NCBI GenBank assembly: GCA_004769085.1
Contig: DUDS01000007.1
Location: 3,398 to 67,397 of the forward strand
Length of the DNA stretch: 64,000 bases
From: Candidatus Melainabacteria bacterium SSGW_16
GTDB taxonomy: Bacteria; Cyanobacteriota; Vampirovibrionia; 2-02-FULL-35-15
Direction of reading: 5' to 3'
The position numbers were made by a program, and so were the translations under genes. Positions 46,155 through 56,727 of the stretch are shown in pieces. Below the pieces are notes generated by a model that worked only from the letters and a program-made list of their open reading frames with translations, did no database searches and was not told where the DNA came from. Numbering within the stretch: position 1 is the stretch's first letter; each line of letters begins with the position of its first letter.

Positions 46155-47362
46155 GCTTGTTTTGACCTAGCCCAGATACCTACAGTAAAAATATACGCAT
46201 AACATGCAAATGCTACAAGCATTCCTATGTGCCAGTTAGGATTCTGGACCGAGCCGGCTATTTCACCAACTTTTGTAATCACAGGTGCAATTACAGCCCC
46301 GCCAATTATTGCTGTACAAAGTATCCCTGAAACAATGCCAGAGTATTCCTTACTGTATGATTCAATTGCAAGTCCATAAATTGAAGGAAACATTATTGAA
46401 ATGAAAAAACCAACCATAGGGAATGACCATAAAACCACATTAATATCTTTAGAAAAGATAGCTGATGCAAGTGCTACCGCAGCAAAGGTAATGTATATTT
46501 TAATAGCTTTTTTTGCAGGTATTCTGTCAAGAATAAATCCACCAATAAGACGACCAATTAAAAGACCTAACCAATAATTCCCAACTGCTGCATTTTTAGC
46601 AGCTTCAGCTCCCTGTCCAAGCACAGCTGAAATCTTATGAACATCTTCCAGAAATAGTCCAATATTAACTGCAACTCCGACTTCCACTCCAACATATAGA
46701 AAAATGCCAAGAGCATATAAAGCAATCATTGGGTCTTTGAGGAGATCCAAAATACCTACTCTGCTTTCTTTTTCCTTTGTTTCCAGTCTTTTTTCCTCAG
46801 GATATTCTGGAAAGGCAACCAATAAAAGCATAATTAAAGACATAACAGTAAAAAACCAGTAAGTGTAGTTCCATCCAAGTCCAATGGATTTTATAAAAGT
46901 AACAATATACGGTGCAAAAGTAGAACCAACACCAAAAAGAACCATAAACAAGGTAAGATTTCTTGAATATTTTTCAGGATTGCTGATTTTCTGAACAAGT
47001 GGGTTTGCTGCAACCTGAAGTGCAGTTATTCCAATACCGCAGATAAACATTGCAGCCATATTTGCATAATAGCCTGGAATACTTGCAAACATAAACACAC
47101 CAACAGTTGTAATAACTGAACCGATAACAAGGGTGAATTTTGAACCCAGTTTATTAATTAAAGAACCAAAAGGTACAGAAGTTAGTCCATATGCAATAAA
47201 AAAAACAGATGCTAAAAAACTTGATGCAGATCCGCTTACCTGGTATGTTTCTTTTATTTTGGGGACTATTGCCCCTGCTACATTTGTTACTGCACCAAAT
47301 GTCAAATAAGTAAATGCTACTGCAATAAGCAAAGGAAAATAACTTTTCTTTGAGTCAGCCAT
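46151..47362 (-). CDS. MFS transporter, sugar-porter-like (FHS family)
   Basis: The 403-residue protein has twelve membrane helices and MFS features: TFGAVTNVAGAIVPKIKETYQVSG in helix 1, SVPFGSLINKLGSKFTLVIGS at the 2-3 loop, and AANPLVQKISNPEKYSRNLTLF typical of the fucose/glucose/galactose:H+ symporter (FucP/GluP) type. Substrate probably a sugar. It is followed by an overlapping exported-protein gene. Confidence 0.85.
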   Translation of the reverse strand: MADSKKSYFPLLIAVAFTYLTFGAVTNVAGAIVPKIKETYQVSGSASSFLASVFFIAYGLTSVPFGSLINKLGSKFTLVIGSVITTVGVFMFASIPGYYANMAAMFICGIGITALQVAANPLVQKISNPEKYSRNLTLFMVLFGVGSTFAPYIVTFIKSIGLGWNYTYWFFTVMSLIMLLLVAFPEYPEEKRLETKEKESRVGILDLLKDPMIALYALGIFLYVGVEVGVAVNIGLFLEDVHKISAVLGQGAEAAKNAAVGNYWLGLLIGRLIGGFILDRIPAKKAIKIYITFAAVALASAIFSKDINVVLWSFPMVGFFISIMFPSIYGLAIESYSKEYSGIVSGILCTAIIGGAVIAPVITKVGEIAGSVQNPNWHIGMLVAFACYAYIFTVGIWARSKQA

Positions 47363-47519
47363 TTCTTAAATATATCATGATGAAATTAAATAAACTGATT
47401 TTCATCAAAAGATGTAAGTTTTAGCTGGTATTAAAATATTTTTTAAGGTAAAATTATCTTCAATTTAAATAGACAATTTATAAATAGTTTATTGAGAAAT
47501 ATTTGAGGAGACAACTCTA

Positions 47520-49838
47520 ATGTCAACCATCTCTGTGCATGATTCTGTAAGAATACCGTCATTTCATATACCAGGCCAAATCTATCACGAAGGAATGCCT
47601 AATTTTGTTGATCCTGGTGATTTATTGCTATTAGATCAGGATCAGATTCTTGCTGACATGATGAAAAAAACTGGTGGAATGACAGGAGATAAAAATCAAA
47701 CCCCAGGTGTTTTTGCACGGATGATCTCTTACGGACACATGCCGGTAAATGACATGCAGGCTGCCTGGAGAAACGGATTAACTGGTGCTGCTGAAACATC
47801 AATAAGGGCACTTACAGATCTAATAGGTATTGGTCTTAGGCACTCTGAAGACGTTGTTGATAGTTGGATAAAAGGTTATGGCGGAAAACCACCTCATGAC
47901 ATACCGCCTATGCTTAGAAGAGAATATGATTATGAAAGAGCCTTATTCAGAGCCAGAGAAAGTCAATTTCATTCTGTTCTGGGAAATCCTTCAGATGCAA
48001 TGCATGACTGGATGGAAAGGCTCTCACTTACATCAGGAATGCTTGAACAAGCACTGATAAATCCTTATGCAATTGATTCTGATCCTTATCCTTTTATAAA
48101 ATCAGATGAATTGCTAAGGATGAGAGAACTAGGGCTTTTTGCACTTAAAATTCCAAAAGAATATGGTGGTCTTGAACTTAATCAGAGAGAATATGACAGG
48201 GTTTTAAGAGCAGTAATAAGATCAATGTCCGGAACAATGGGCGGCATTGTAAGTGCACATAGTACTATCGGATCAGCACCGCTTGTACATTATGGTACTG
48301 ATGCCCAGAAAAGATTCTATCTTTCTGAAATAGCCAAAGGGCTTTCTCTCTGTGCATTTGGGCTTACAGAACGTGGTTCAGGTACAGATGCAATAGACGG
48401 TGCATCGACAACTGCAAAAAGAGTTGGTGATGATTATGTTATGAACGGTTCAAAAATATTTATTACAAATACACAAAGATCAGGCGTAATGTTTGTTCTT
48501 GCTAAATTAGTAGATAGTGCCGGTGAATCCAAACCAACTGTTTTTATAGTGGATCTTCCATTCAGGATTACTGATTCTGTTGACTTAATGAACGCTAAAA
48601 GAAAAACCCTTGCAAAAGGGGAACTTGGAGAATTGTCTGAAGCTGAAGGCAGAGCATTAGCTGAAGCTAATCTATCTGAAAGTGAAAAAAGAGCATTAAA
48701 CCAGGAAGGGAAAATCATAATAAGCAACCCTCTTGACTTAATGATGATTAGGGGAAGCAATCAGGCTTATATTGAGTTTAAGGATTTCAAACTTCCTGTC
48801 GTAAAAGATTTTAATGGTACAAAAGTAGAATCTATATTAGGAGGTCAGGAAGGAATTGGCGCAGGTGCAAAACAAATATTTAACAGCTTAAACAAAGGAC
48901 GTGCTGGTTTTGGTTCATTCTGTGCTGAAGGTGCAACATGTGCATTTGAAGCAGCTGTAATTGAAGCTGTTCAGAGAAGCAGATTCCCACTATACGGTGG
49001 AAGGCTTGCTGATTTACCTAAAGTAAAAGAATACATTTCAAAAATGGCAGTAAAGGTTGCTGCATTAAATGCAGTATCAGAACTTACTACTAGACTCATC
49101 GACACATATCCAAACATGAACATAATTGCAGAGTCGGCAGCAATAAAAGCCTATGCTACAGAAGAAGCATGGGAAATAATTCCAACAGTTGCCAGAATAT
49201 TTGGCGGTATGGGAACTATGAAAGGAAGTCCAATAGAACTGATGCTCCGTGACATGTGGATCCCTCTTATTGTTGAAGGTGTAAATGAAGCACTTAAACA
49301 ACATCTGGTTCTGGTATCATCCAAACCAGCAATGAGAGCACAAAAAGCCCTTTCTCTACAAATGGATGGAATTAGAGAAGCTGGAAAAGTTTTAGCTGGC
49401 AGATTTAAATATGAAAAAGGTGATCTTGGGCTCTCTGATGCATGGTGGCTTCAAAGACAGACCAAAAACCTTTCATGGGACGCACTTATGCTGGGTAAAA
49501 AATATGGAAATAAAACTGCACTTCACCAAAATGAAATTTTAGACATTGCAGACAGAGCAATAGATCTTTATGTCACTACTGCAGTACTAATAAAATTACA
49601 GGATCTGCAAGAGCCTAAAACACTTAAGGAAAAAGCTGAAAAGAGAGCACTTGAACAATTTATAACTAATATGAGTGCAGGAAAAGGTAATGAAGAATAC
49701 CCCCCTGCTATTGCAAATCTATACATTGATAATGCAATGGTAGAAGTAGGACAACTCAGGTATGAAAACGGTATTCTTGTTCAGGAACAACTAAGAAAAG
49801 AAGCGACAACACCAGAACTTGTTAAAGCTACTGTTTAA
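47520..49838 (+). CDS. acyl-CoA dehydrogenase, extended type
   Basis: The 772-residue flavoprotein should oxidise acyl-CoA and pass electrons to ETF. Family blocks: LGLFALKIPKEYGGLELNQRE, CAFGLTERGSGTDA, NGSKIFITN, GRAGFGSFC and ARIFGGMGTMKGSPIELMLRD. Usual members are about 380-600 residues. This one has a 140-residue N-terminal extension and an insert of about 45 Ala/Glu-rich residues between VDLPFR and LMMIRGSNQAYIEF. The usual catalytic Glu region reads VEGVNEALKQH. etfA and etfB are 18 kb away. Confidence 0.92.
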   Translation: MSTISVHDSVRIPSFHIPGQIYHEGMPNFVDPGDLLLLDQDQILADMMKKTGGMTGDKNQTPGVFARMISYGHMPVNDMQAAWRNGLTGAAETSIRALTDLIGIGLRHSEDVVDSWIKGYGGKPPHDIPPMLRREYDYERALFRARESQFHSVLGNPSDAMHDWMERLSLTSGMLEQALINPYAIDSDPYPFIKSDELLRMRELGLFALKIPKEYGGLELNQREYDRVLRAVIRSMSGTMGGIVSAHSTIGSAPLVHYGTDAQKRFYLSEIAKGLSLCAFGLTERGSGTDAIDGASTTAKRVGDDYVMNGSKIFITNTQRSGVMFVLAKLVDSAGESKPTVFIVDLPFRITDSVDLMNAKRKTLAKGELGELSEAEGRALAEANLSESEKRALNQEGKIIISNPLDLMMIRGSNQAYIEFKDFKLPVVKDFNGTKVESILGGQEGIGAGAKQIFNSLNKGRAGFGSFCAEGATCAFEAAVIEAVQRSRFPLYGGRLADLPKVKEYISKMAVKVAALNAVSELTTRLIDTYPNMNIIAESAAIKAYATEEAWEIIPTVARIFGGMGTMKGSPIELMLRDMWIPLIVEGVNEALKQHLVLVSSKPAMRAQKALSLQMDGIREAGKVLAGRFKYEKGDLGLSDAWWLQRQTKNLSWDALMLGKKYGNKTALHQNEILDIADRAIDLYVTTAVLIKLQDLQEPKTLKEKAEKRALEQFITNMSAGKGNEEYPPAIANLYIDNAMVEVGQLRYENGILVQEQLRKEATTPELVKATV

Positions 49839-49840
49839 AC

Positions 49841-51319
49841 TTACAGAAGTTTTAAATCAACTTCAGGGATAATTTTTGTAACTCTATCTTCAAAAGCTGC
49901 ATCTGCAACAGCACTTGATACTGTAGAAGCAACCTGTTTGTTAAATATGCTTGGAATGATGTAGCTTTCATTTAATTCATAGTCCTGAACAATTGATGCA
50001 ATTGCAACTGCTGCATTATATTTCATTTTCTCAGTTACTCTTGTAGCATAACTATCTAAGAGCCCCCTGAAAAACCCGGGGAAACAAAGAACATTATTTA
50101 TCTGGTTAGGATAGTCTGATCTGCCTGTTGCCATAACCCTGACATATGGTTTTACAAGCTCTGGTTTTATTTCCGGATCAGGATTTGAAAGTGCAAAAAC
50201 AATAGGATCCTTAGCCATTGATTTAATATCATCAGGAGTAACTAAATCCGGTCCTGAAACCCCTATAAATACATCTGCTCCCTTTATTACATCAGAAAGT
50301 ACTCCTTTTTCCTTATTTGGGTTAGTAAGGTTTGCAAGCTCTTCTTTTGAATTATTCATTTCTTTTCTGCCCATGTAAATTGCGCCATTTCTGTCAGTTA
50401 CAATAATATTTCTGATTCCTGCAAAAAGGAGTATTTTAGCTACTGAAACACCTGCTGCACCTGCGCCTGTAATTACAACCTCAAGATCTTCAAGTTTTTT
50501 ATCTACTACCTTTGCTGCATTAAACAATGCTGAAAGTACAACAACTGCTGTTCCATGCTGATCATCATGAAACACAGGAATATCAAGTTCACTCTGTAGC
50601 CTTCTTTCAATTTCAAAACATTTTGGAGCAGCTATGTCTTCTAGATTTATCCCGCCAAATCCCGGGGCAATTGCTTTAACAACAGCTACTATTTCATCAG
50701 GTGTTTTAGCATCCAGGCATATAGGGTATGCATCAATATCAGCAAGTATTTTAAAAAGCATAGCCTTGCCTTCCATTACAGGCATTCCGGCAAAAGGTCC
50801 AAGATTTCCAAGCCCAAGAACTGCAGAACCATCAGTTACAACAGCTACTGAGTTTCTTTTTATAGTAAGGTTATATGCAAGTCTTTTATCCTGCTGTATT
50901 GTTCTGCATACCTCAGCAACACCAGGAGTATAAACTATTGAAAGATCTTTATAATTGGTGACATCTTTTTTTAATTTAATACCTATTTTCCCGCCAACAT
51001 GAGCACTATAAACCTCATTCTGAACATCAAGTATCTGGGTTCCGGGGAAATCATGCAGCTTTGAAACAATTTCTCTGGCTTGAATTGTACTTGCTGTAAA
51101 GTAAACATATCTTTTAACAAAATTCTGATTGCTTTCTACTACTTTTATATCTCCAATGTGCCCACCGCATGAATTTATAACAGCTGCAATATCTGAAAAT
51201 GAACCACTGAGAGAGCTTAATTTGACACAGTACAGGAGAGGGTTAAATGCTGTAGGTATATATTCCTGCAGTTCCTGTTTTTTATCTTTCATTATCAATT
51301 CTTCTTTTTTAATCACCAT
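49841..51319 (-). CDS. NAD-dependent malic enzyme with ACT domain
   Basis: Malic enzyme converts malate to pyruvate with CO2 release. The 492-residue protein has an N-terminal ACT-like domain (about residues 25-105, LYCVKLSSLSGSFSDIAAVINSCGGHI) for allosteric control, then YTPGVAEVCR, NSVAVVTDGSAVLGLGN, VFHDDQHGTAVV, VITGAGAAGVSVAKIL and FALSNPDPEI. Start could be 51319 or the ATG at 51292. It is convergent with the acyl-CoA dehydrogenase, 2 bp apart. Confidence 0.93.
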   Translation of the reverse strand: MVIKKEELIMKDKKQELQEYIPTAFNPLLYCVKLSSLSGSFSDIAAVINSCGGHIGDIKVVESNQNFVKRYVYFTASTIQAREIVSKLHDFPGTQILDVQNEVYSAHVGGKIGIKLKKDVTNYKDLSIVYTPGVAEVCRTIQQDKRLAYNLTIKRNSVAVVTDGSAVLGLGNLGPFAGMPVMEGKAMLFKILADIDAYPICLDAKTPDEIVAVVKAIAPGFGGINLEDIAAPKCFEIERRLQSELDIPVFHDDQHGTAVVVLSALFNAAKVVDKKLEDLEVVITGAGAAGVSVAKILLFAGIRNIIVTDRNGAIYMGRKEMNNSKEELANLTNPNKEKGVLSDVIKGADVFIGVSGPDLVTPDDIKSMAKDPIVFALSNPDPEIKPELVKPYVRVMATGRSDYPNQINNVLCFPGFFRGLLDSYATRVTEKMKYNAAVAIASIVQDYELNESYIIPSIFNKQVASTVSSAVADAAFEDRVTKIIPEVDLKLL

Positions 51320-51430
51320 ATTAAAAGATAATCTTGGAATCTAATCTACAACAATATCTTAATTCAACAGCAATTAAAATCTTCAGGCTATAGAAAGATT
51401 TAATTTTTAATTAATAGTTCCAGGGCAAAT

Positions 51431-52510
51431 ATGATAAAATATCAGTCAAATATGAAAAAAAGAATAGTTCTAAATTTATTACCGGTCACCTTAGTTCTAG
51501 TTTTTTTCTTTGGAAGCGCAAATGCTCAGAGTCCTGAGCCACAAAAAGATTTTAATAATCCAAAACCAGCAAGTGCAAGTGTTTATAATCTAGGATTAAA
51601 GAGTTACGAACAGGGTGACATAGAATCTGCGATAACTTTTTTTAAAAAAGCGATTGAACTTGATCCTGATTTTGTTGATGCTTACTATAACCTGGGTGCA
51701 ATTTACAAAAAACAAAAAAAATATTTCTATGCAATAGAGGCACTCCAGAAAGCAATTCAAATAAACCCTGATGACATTGAAATTGCATATGAACTTGGGA
51801 TCTGTTATTTAGAAGAAAAAAAATATCCTGAAGCAAAAAAATATTTTTCTCTGATAACAACTGACTATCCAAAATACAATGAAGCAAAACAAAACCTTGA
51901 AAAGATAGAAACATATCTTGCTTTAGATATAACTCCTCCTGAAGCAAGACCAGAAGTTATACAAGCACCGGAGGTACAGGCACAACTGCTTGTTGACGCT
52001 TTGGAAAAATCGGAACAAAAGATTATAGCAGAACCACAGAAAAACCTGCCACAAGGAGAACTCCTTATAAACACGCTTACAAAACCACTTGATGAAGGAG
52101 GGACAAAAGAAAAGTTCAAAACTATATCAGATAACTTTTCCGGTCCTGCAGGCATAGCAAAGGACAGCAAGAAGAATCTATATATTGCAAATTTCACAAA
52201 AGATAGCATTGAAAAAATAAGCCCTGAGGGGAAGAAAGAAATTTTTGTTGAAAATATTGGATTAAAAGGACCTGTTGGGATTGCTGTCGATGAAAATGAT
52301 AATCTTTTTGTAGCAAATTACTCAGGAAATTCAATTATTAAAATCACACCGGAAAAATTAGTTTCAGTCTTAATTGACAGGCTTGAAAAGCCCTATTATG
52401 TATTTTACGATTCGACTTCAAATAAATTATATGCAACTGTTCAGGGAAATGGCTCCCTGATTGAAATTGATACAAAGAATGTTTCCAAACAGCCTATAAC
52501 ATCACGATAA
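51431..52510 (+). CDS. exported TPR and NHL-repeat protein
   Basis: The 359-residue protein has a signal peptide ending at ANAQ (about residue 33), about three TPR repeats (residues 50-160, such as YNLGLKSYEQGDIESAITFFKKAIELDPDF), a linker, and a C-terminal set of NHL-like beta-propeller repeats (about 235-355, GPAGIAKDSKKNLYIANF, GPVGIAVDENDNLFVANYSG). This should be a periplasmic protein-binding scaffold. AGGG precedes the ATG at 51431; the ATG at 51452 is the alternative. aroA follows after 13 bp. Confidence 0.88.
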   Translation: MIKYQSNMKKRIVLNLLPVTLVLVFFFGSANAQSPEPQKDFNNPKPASASVYNLGLKSYEQGDIESAITFFKKAIELDPDFVDAYYNLGAIYKKQKKYFYAIEALQKAIQINPDDIEIAYELGICYLEEKKYPEAKKYFSLITTDYPKYNEAKQNLEKIETYLALDITPPEARPEVIQAPEVQAQLLVDALEKSEQKIIAEPQKNLPQGELLINTLTKPLDEGGTKEKFKTISDNFSGPAGIAKDSKKNLYIANFTKDSIEKISPEGKKEIFVENIGLKGPVGIAVDENDNLFVANYSGNSIIKITPEKLVSVLIDRLEKPYYVFYDSTSNKLYATVQGNGSLIEIDTKNVSKQPITSR

Positions 52511-52523
52511 GTATTCCAATTCA

Positions 52524-53843
52524 ATGAAACAATTTACAGTTAATCCCTTAAGTAACCCTATAAAAACAACAATTTCGGTTCCATCCGACAAATCTATTTC
52601 TCATAGATCCATTATTATTGCTTCAATTGCAAACGGGAAAACTGAAATTAAAAATTTTCTGCCAAGTCAGGACTGTCTGAATACATTAAAAATCATGCAA
52701 CAACTTGGTGTTGAAATAAACTATTTCAATAACTATGAAACTATTACTGTTTACGGAAAAGGGCTTCATTCACTAAGTGAATCAAAAAATATACTTAATT
52801 GCGGAAATTCAGGCACAACTATTCGTCTATTAAGCGGTCTTTTAAGTGGACAGAATTTTCTTTCAATCCTTACTGGTGATGATTCACTTTTAAACCGTCC
52901 AATGGGCAGGGTTATTGAACCACTTACTTTAATGGGTGCAAAAATCGCCGGAAGAGAACACAATACAAAAGCACCAATTGTAATTTCGCCAAGTGTGCTT
53001 CATGCAATTACATATGAAATGCCTGTCAGTAGTGCACAGGTAAAATCAGGAATTATGCTTGCAGCACTCCAGGCAAAGGGTGAAACCAAAATAATTGAAA
53101 AAGAAAAATCCAGAGATCACACAGAACGAATGCTAAGTGCATTTGGTGCAACAATAAAATATGAAAAAAATGAAATAATTATAGGCTCAGAGCAGAAATT
53201 AACAGCTCAGAGTATATTTGTCCCTGGAGATATTTCATCTGCAGCATTTTTTATGGCTGCATGCAGTATAATCCCACAATCTGAAATTGTACTTCAGAAA
53301 GTACTTGTAAATCCGACCAGAACAGGAATTATAAATGCACTTAAAAAAATGGGAGTAAAAATTGAATTTACAAATAAAAAAGAAATCTCAGGAGAACCAA
53401 TAGCAGATATATTTGTAACTTCAGAAAATCTCACTGCAATTGAAATAAAAGGTAATTCTGTTCCATTGCTTATAGATGAAATCCCCATTTTATGCATCAT
53501 CATGGCACAAGCTAAAGGAAGATCAATAATAAAAGATGCAAAAGAATTAAGGTTTAAGGAATCTGACAGAATAAAAACAATGGCACAGGTACTAAAAAAG
53601 CTTGGAGTAGAAATAAATGAGCTTGAGGACGGACTTGAAATAGAAGGACTTGCAGGTAAACCTTTTACAATAGATCCTTCAATCGAATGGCCAAAGCATT
53701 CTGATCACAGAATTGCAATGTCAGTTGCTATTGCTGGGTTAAAAGCAAATGAGCCTGTTTTAGTGCCAGGCACTGAGTGGATTTCTACATCATTCCCAAA
53801 CTTTGACAAACTAATTAATCAGCTTCATATGGCTGCAGTTTAA
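52524..53843 (+). CDS. aroA: 3-phosphoshikimate 1-carboxyvinyltransferase AroA
   Basis: AroA makes EPSP from shikimate-3-phosphate and phosphoenolpyruvate in aromatic amino-acid synthesis. The 439-residue protein has VPSDKSISHRSIIIASIANG, LNCGNSGTTIRLLSGLL, SSAQVKSGIMLAALQAKG, ELRFKESDRI and DHRIAMSVAIAG. It is full length. It follows the TPR/NHL gene closely and precedes a GST gene. Confidence 0.97.
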   Translation: MKQFTVNPLSNPIKTTISVPSDKSISHRSIIIASIANGKTEIKNFLPSQDCLNTLKIMQQLGVEINYFNNYETITVYGKGLHSLSESKNILNCGNSGTTIRLLSGLLSGQNFLSILTGDDSLLNRPMGRVIEPLTLMGAKIAGREHNTKAPIVISPSVLHAITYEMPVSSAQVKSGIMLAALQAKGETKIIEKEKSRDHTERMLSAFGATIKYEKNEIIIGSEQKLTAQSIFVPGDISSAAFFMAACSIIPQSEIVLQKVLVNPTRTGIINALKKMGVKIEFTNKKEISGEPIADIFVTSENLTAIEIKGNSVPLLIDEIPILCIIMAQAKGRSIIKDAKELRFKESDRIKTMAQVLKKLGVEINELEDGLEIEGLAGKPFTIDPSIEWPKHSDHRIAMSVAIAGLKANEPVLVPGTEWISTSFPNFDKLINQLHMAAV

Positions 53844-53886
53844 GGTTAATGTGTACCTGATAGAATTAAAACTAAAGGAGAAAATA

Positions 53887-54525
53887 ATGTCAAAAATTAA
53901 ACTGTACGATCTTATTGAATCCCAAAATGGTTATAAGGTTCGTCTGGCTCTTTCAAATTTGAAGATTGATTATGAATTAATTCCAGTTGATCTAATGAAG
54001 GGAGAGCATAAAAAGGAATGGTTTTTAAGTCTCAACCCAAATGGTCAGATACCTGTACTTTTGGATGATGATTTTCCTATTTGGGAATCAAATGCAATAT
54101 TGCTTTATTTAGGCAGAAAATTTGCACCAAATAATTTAATTCCTCAGGATGTAAAAAAATTAGGCATAATGCTTGAATGGGTCATGTTTGAAGCTACTAA
54201 ATTACAGCCATACCTTCAACCATGCCGGTTTATGACCACTGTCGGACCTAGGTTTATTCCAAATTATAAAGTAGATGAGGCTAAGTTAAAGGATGCAAGA
54301 GATAAATCCAATTTTTACCTGAAAATATTGGACAACCATCTTTCCAAAAACAATTTTATTGCTGGTGATTATTCAATGGCAGATATTGCATGCTATGGTC
54401 AGATTTATCCTTCATCAGAAGGAGGAATTGACATATCAGGATTTAAAAATATTAAAGCCTGGCAGAAGAAGGTAGAATCACAGCCGGGATATATTGAAAT
54501 GAGGAAAATAAAAACAGCTGTTTAA
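53887..54525 (+). CDS. glutathione S-transferase family protein
   Basis: The protein of about 212 residues has an N-terminal thioredoxin-like domain (KIKLYDLIESQNGYKVRLAL, then NPNGQIPVLLDDDFPIWESNAILLYLGRKF) and a C-terminal helical domain. In the family it conjugates thiols or reduces peroxides. The ATG at 53887 has AAGGAG 7 bp upstream; an upstream in-frame ATG at 53851 would put the ribosome site inside the gene, so 53887 is chosen. Confidence 0.9.
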   Translation: MSKIKLYDLIESQNGYKVRLALSNLKIDYELIPVDLMKGEHKKEWFLSLNPNGQIPVLLDDDFPIWESNAILLYLGRKFAPNNLIPQDVKKLGIMLEWVMFEATKLQPYLQPCRFMTTVGPRFIPNYKVDEAKLKDARDKSNFYLKILDNHLSKNNFIAGDYSMADIACYGQIYPSSEGGIDISGFKNIKAWQKKVESQPGYIEMRKIKTAV

Positions 54526-54533
54526 AATTTGGG

Positions 54534-56585
54534 TTATATAGTAACGGGAGAACTCTCTATTATTCCTAAATAGCGTCCTGCAAGTGGGGCAAATCTTTCA
54601 TTTCCACCTGCGATTTCACTGTTAAAAAATCTAACCAATTCACCTATTAAAATACTATTCCCAGACTTTCTAGTAGTCACAAGAACATTTTGAATTGATT
54701 CATCTAAAAGCCTGGCTTGTTCTTCCCTCTCAGGATTGCCTCTCCCCTCTACAATATTTGTTCTTACATGAACTAAAGTGTCATATAGTCCGGAAACTAG
54801 TCTTAGTCCGTTTTCTCCTGAATAATTCCTGGATAATTCAACAAGAGCATTGGTTGAACCTTTTTGCAGAACAGGTTTTTCATCATCCTTAGCAAAACGC
54901 AGAGAAAGCCCTAAAGATCTTCTAGGACTGACAAATTCAGGTACAATGCCATGTGCAAAAAGTACCCCCGCTGACAGATCACTTACAGCTGCTGTATTAT
55001 CACACTTTTCATTAAAGCTTGCTTCAAGAAAATCCCTTTCACCATAATCATCTCTATCTCTCACACCAGCAAGTTCATCAGACAACATAGAGTTAAGTGA
55101 TGCTAATAAATCATTTTGTTCATCTGTCATAGGAATATCCATTGAACAAAATTTGTCCGATGTTTTTACAAGAGTATTATGCAAATATGGAATTGCCTGA
55201 TATCCACAGGTTTCCACTTCAGTACCAGCTACATTATTTAGTATATTGATTGAAGTATTCTGAAGCTCTGAGTCTCCACTATTATCAATAAATCTTAAAG
55301 CTAAGTCAGTTACATCATCAGATCCAAGAAAAACATAAACACCACTCTTTAAAATACCTTCTGCAGTAGTATCATCTATGCTTGTACTATCAGGATAAAG
55401 ATCATTAAATGAATCATTTAGCTGCGATATTTCATCCGGGTCATTTCTTTCCAGGATTTTATCTACACCCTCCTGAACCTTTGTTTCTATTTCTCTTATA
55501 AGTGTTGCTTCATGAGCTTCCAGTGGGGGATCCAGAGACGAGAAAGAATTATTAATATCAGTATATAATCCATATAAACTAATCAAGGCTTGCTGGGACT
55601 CGTCAGCAGACATTCTGTTAACAGCCTCAGTTAATGAACTAATTGCAGTTTTCTGTAATTCTGGCTCAGATCTGCTAGATGCATAGTAATAAGAAACATT
55701 TGCAGCATTGTTAGCATTTAAGTATTTTGAAGGAATTCCATTTTTAAGTAGTACTTCTGCTGTAACATCACAAAGATTTGCAGGATCTTCTAAATGTTTA
55801 TTAAAAAATTTACATAAATATTCAGCATTATCACCTTCACTTAAAACTTCAAGGGATCTTGAAAAAGCTTTTTCAAGTGAATTTAAATATGCAGTCTGTT
55901 CTTCACTTAATGGTCCAATTAAAGCACTATATTCTCTTTTTGTTTCTATAAACAACTTAAATATACGAGGTAATGCGATTCTTTCACCTGTTTCTGCAAG
56001 CGCTAGAGCTGCACCTCCGCGTAAACCAAGCGATATTTCTTCATCATTATGGACTACAGGTACAAGCTTGACATCGTCCCCATCAGGAACAAGTTCAACA
56101 TCAAGAGCATCCGGATTTTCCCTTAAGACTTCTCCTTTGCCTTCAAGACATCCTAAAAGAATACTAATAACCGGAATATCATCATTTTTTCTGTAAAGCC
56201 TGGCAAGTTCAATTAATACATCCTTTCTCTCATCTTCTGTTTTAGTTCTGTCCTTTAAAATTGCAAGATGTTCTTTTGCAAGTTCCCTAGGATCTCTTTC
56301 TGGTACTGTTAGAGTGTTTTCAGGCAACGGTAAATTTACCGGATATGCATTTTCACTAGAAGAAGTACCTGACTTTTTAAAGAAAAGAGAAACAACAGTT
56401 GTAGCCAGTCCGCCAATTGTAAATATTTTTCCAAACCTGCTTCCTTTGAAATACCACAAAAGACCACCGAATAAAAGTGCTGTCGTCCCTCCAGCAGCAA
56501 TATAATCACCTACTTTACTTTCAGTCTCAGGATTAGTTAAACCAATCCTTTGTTTAATCTGACCTACTCGGCCGACACCATCCAT
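54534..56585 (-). CDS. large hypothetical protein, membrane-anchored, HEAT-like
   Basis: The 683-residue protein has two short hydrophobic segments (about 28-46 and 53-69) and a long soluble body of helices, with Ala/Leu-rich pairs such as GLRGGAALALAETGERIALPRIFKLF that look like HEAT or ARM repeats. Repeats of LQKTAISSLTEAV, LQNTSINILNNVA and LQKGSTNALVELS suggest unit periodicity. No enzyme motif is seen. It could be a scaffold on the inner membrane. It is convergent with the GST gene. Confidence 0.6.
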   Translation of the reverse strand: MDGVGRVGQIKQRIGLTNPETESKVGDYIAAGGTTALLFGGLLWYFKGSRFGKIFTIGGLATTVVSLFFKKSGTSSSENAYPVNLPLPENTLTVPERDPRELAKEHLAILKDRTKTEDERKDVLIELARLYRKNDDIPVISILLGCLEGKGEVLRENPDALDVELVPDGDDVKLVPVVHNDEEISLGLRGGAALALAETGERIALPRIFKLFIETKREYSALIGPLSEEQTAYLNSLEKAFSRSLEVLSEGDNAEYLCKFFNKHLEDPANLCDVTAEVLLKNGIPSKYLNANNAANVSYYYASSRSEPELQKTAISSLTEAVNRMSADESQQALISLYGLYTDINNSFSSLDPPLEAHEATLIREIETKVQEGVDKILERNDPDEISQLNDSFNDLYPDSTSIDDTTAEGILKSGVYVFLGSDDVTDLALRFIDNSGDSELQNTSINILNNVAGTEVETCGYQAIPYLHNTLVKTSDKFCSMDIPMTDEQNDLLASLNSMLSDELAGVRDRDDYGERDFLEASFNEKCDNTAAVSDLSAGVLFAHGIVPEFVSPRRSLGLSLRFAKDDEKPVLQKGSTNALVELSRNYSGENGLRLVSGLYDTLVHVRTNIVEGRGNPEREEQARLLDESIQNVLVTTRKSGNSILIGELVRFFNSEIAGGNERFAPLAGRYLGIIESSPVTI

Positions 56586-56727
56586 TAATAATTTTTACCT
56601 CTTCAAACTCCCCATCAAACACAGAAAATCCCACAAACTGTCTATTTATACAAAGTCAGAGCAACTAAAATTTGACATAAAAGAGCTAGGATCCTCTTTA
56701 ATTTTTTGTAATTTAACCAAATTTTAA

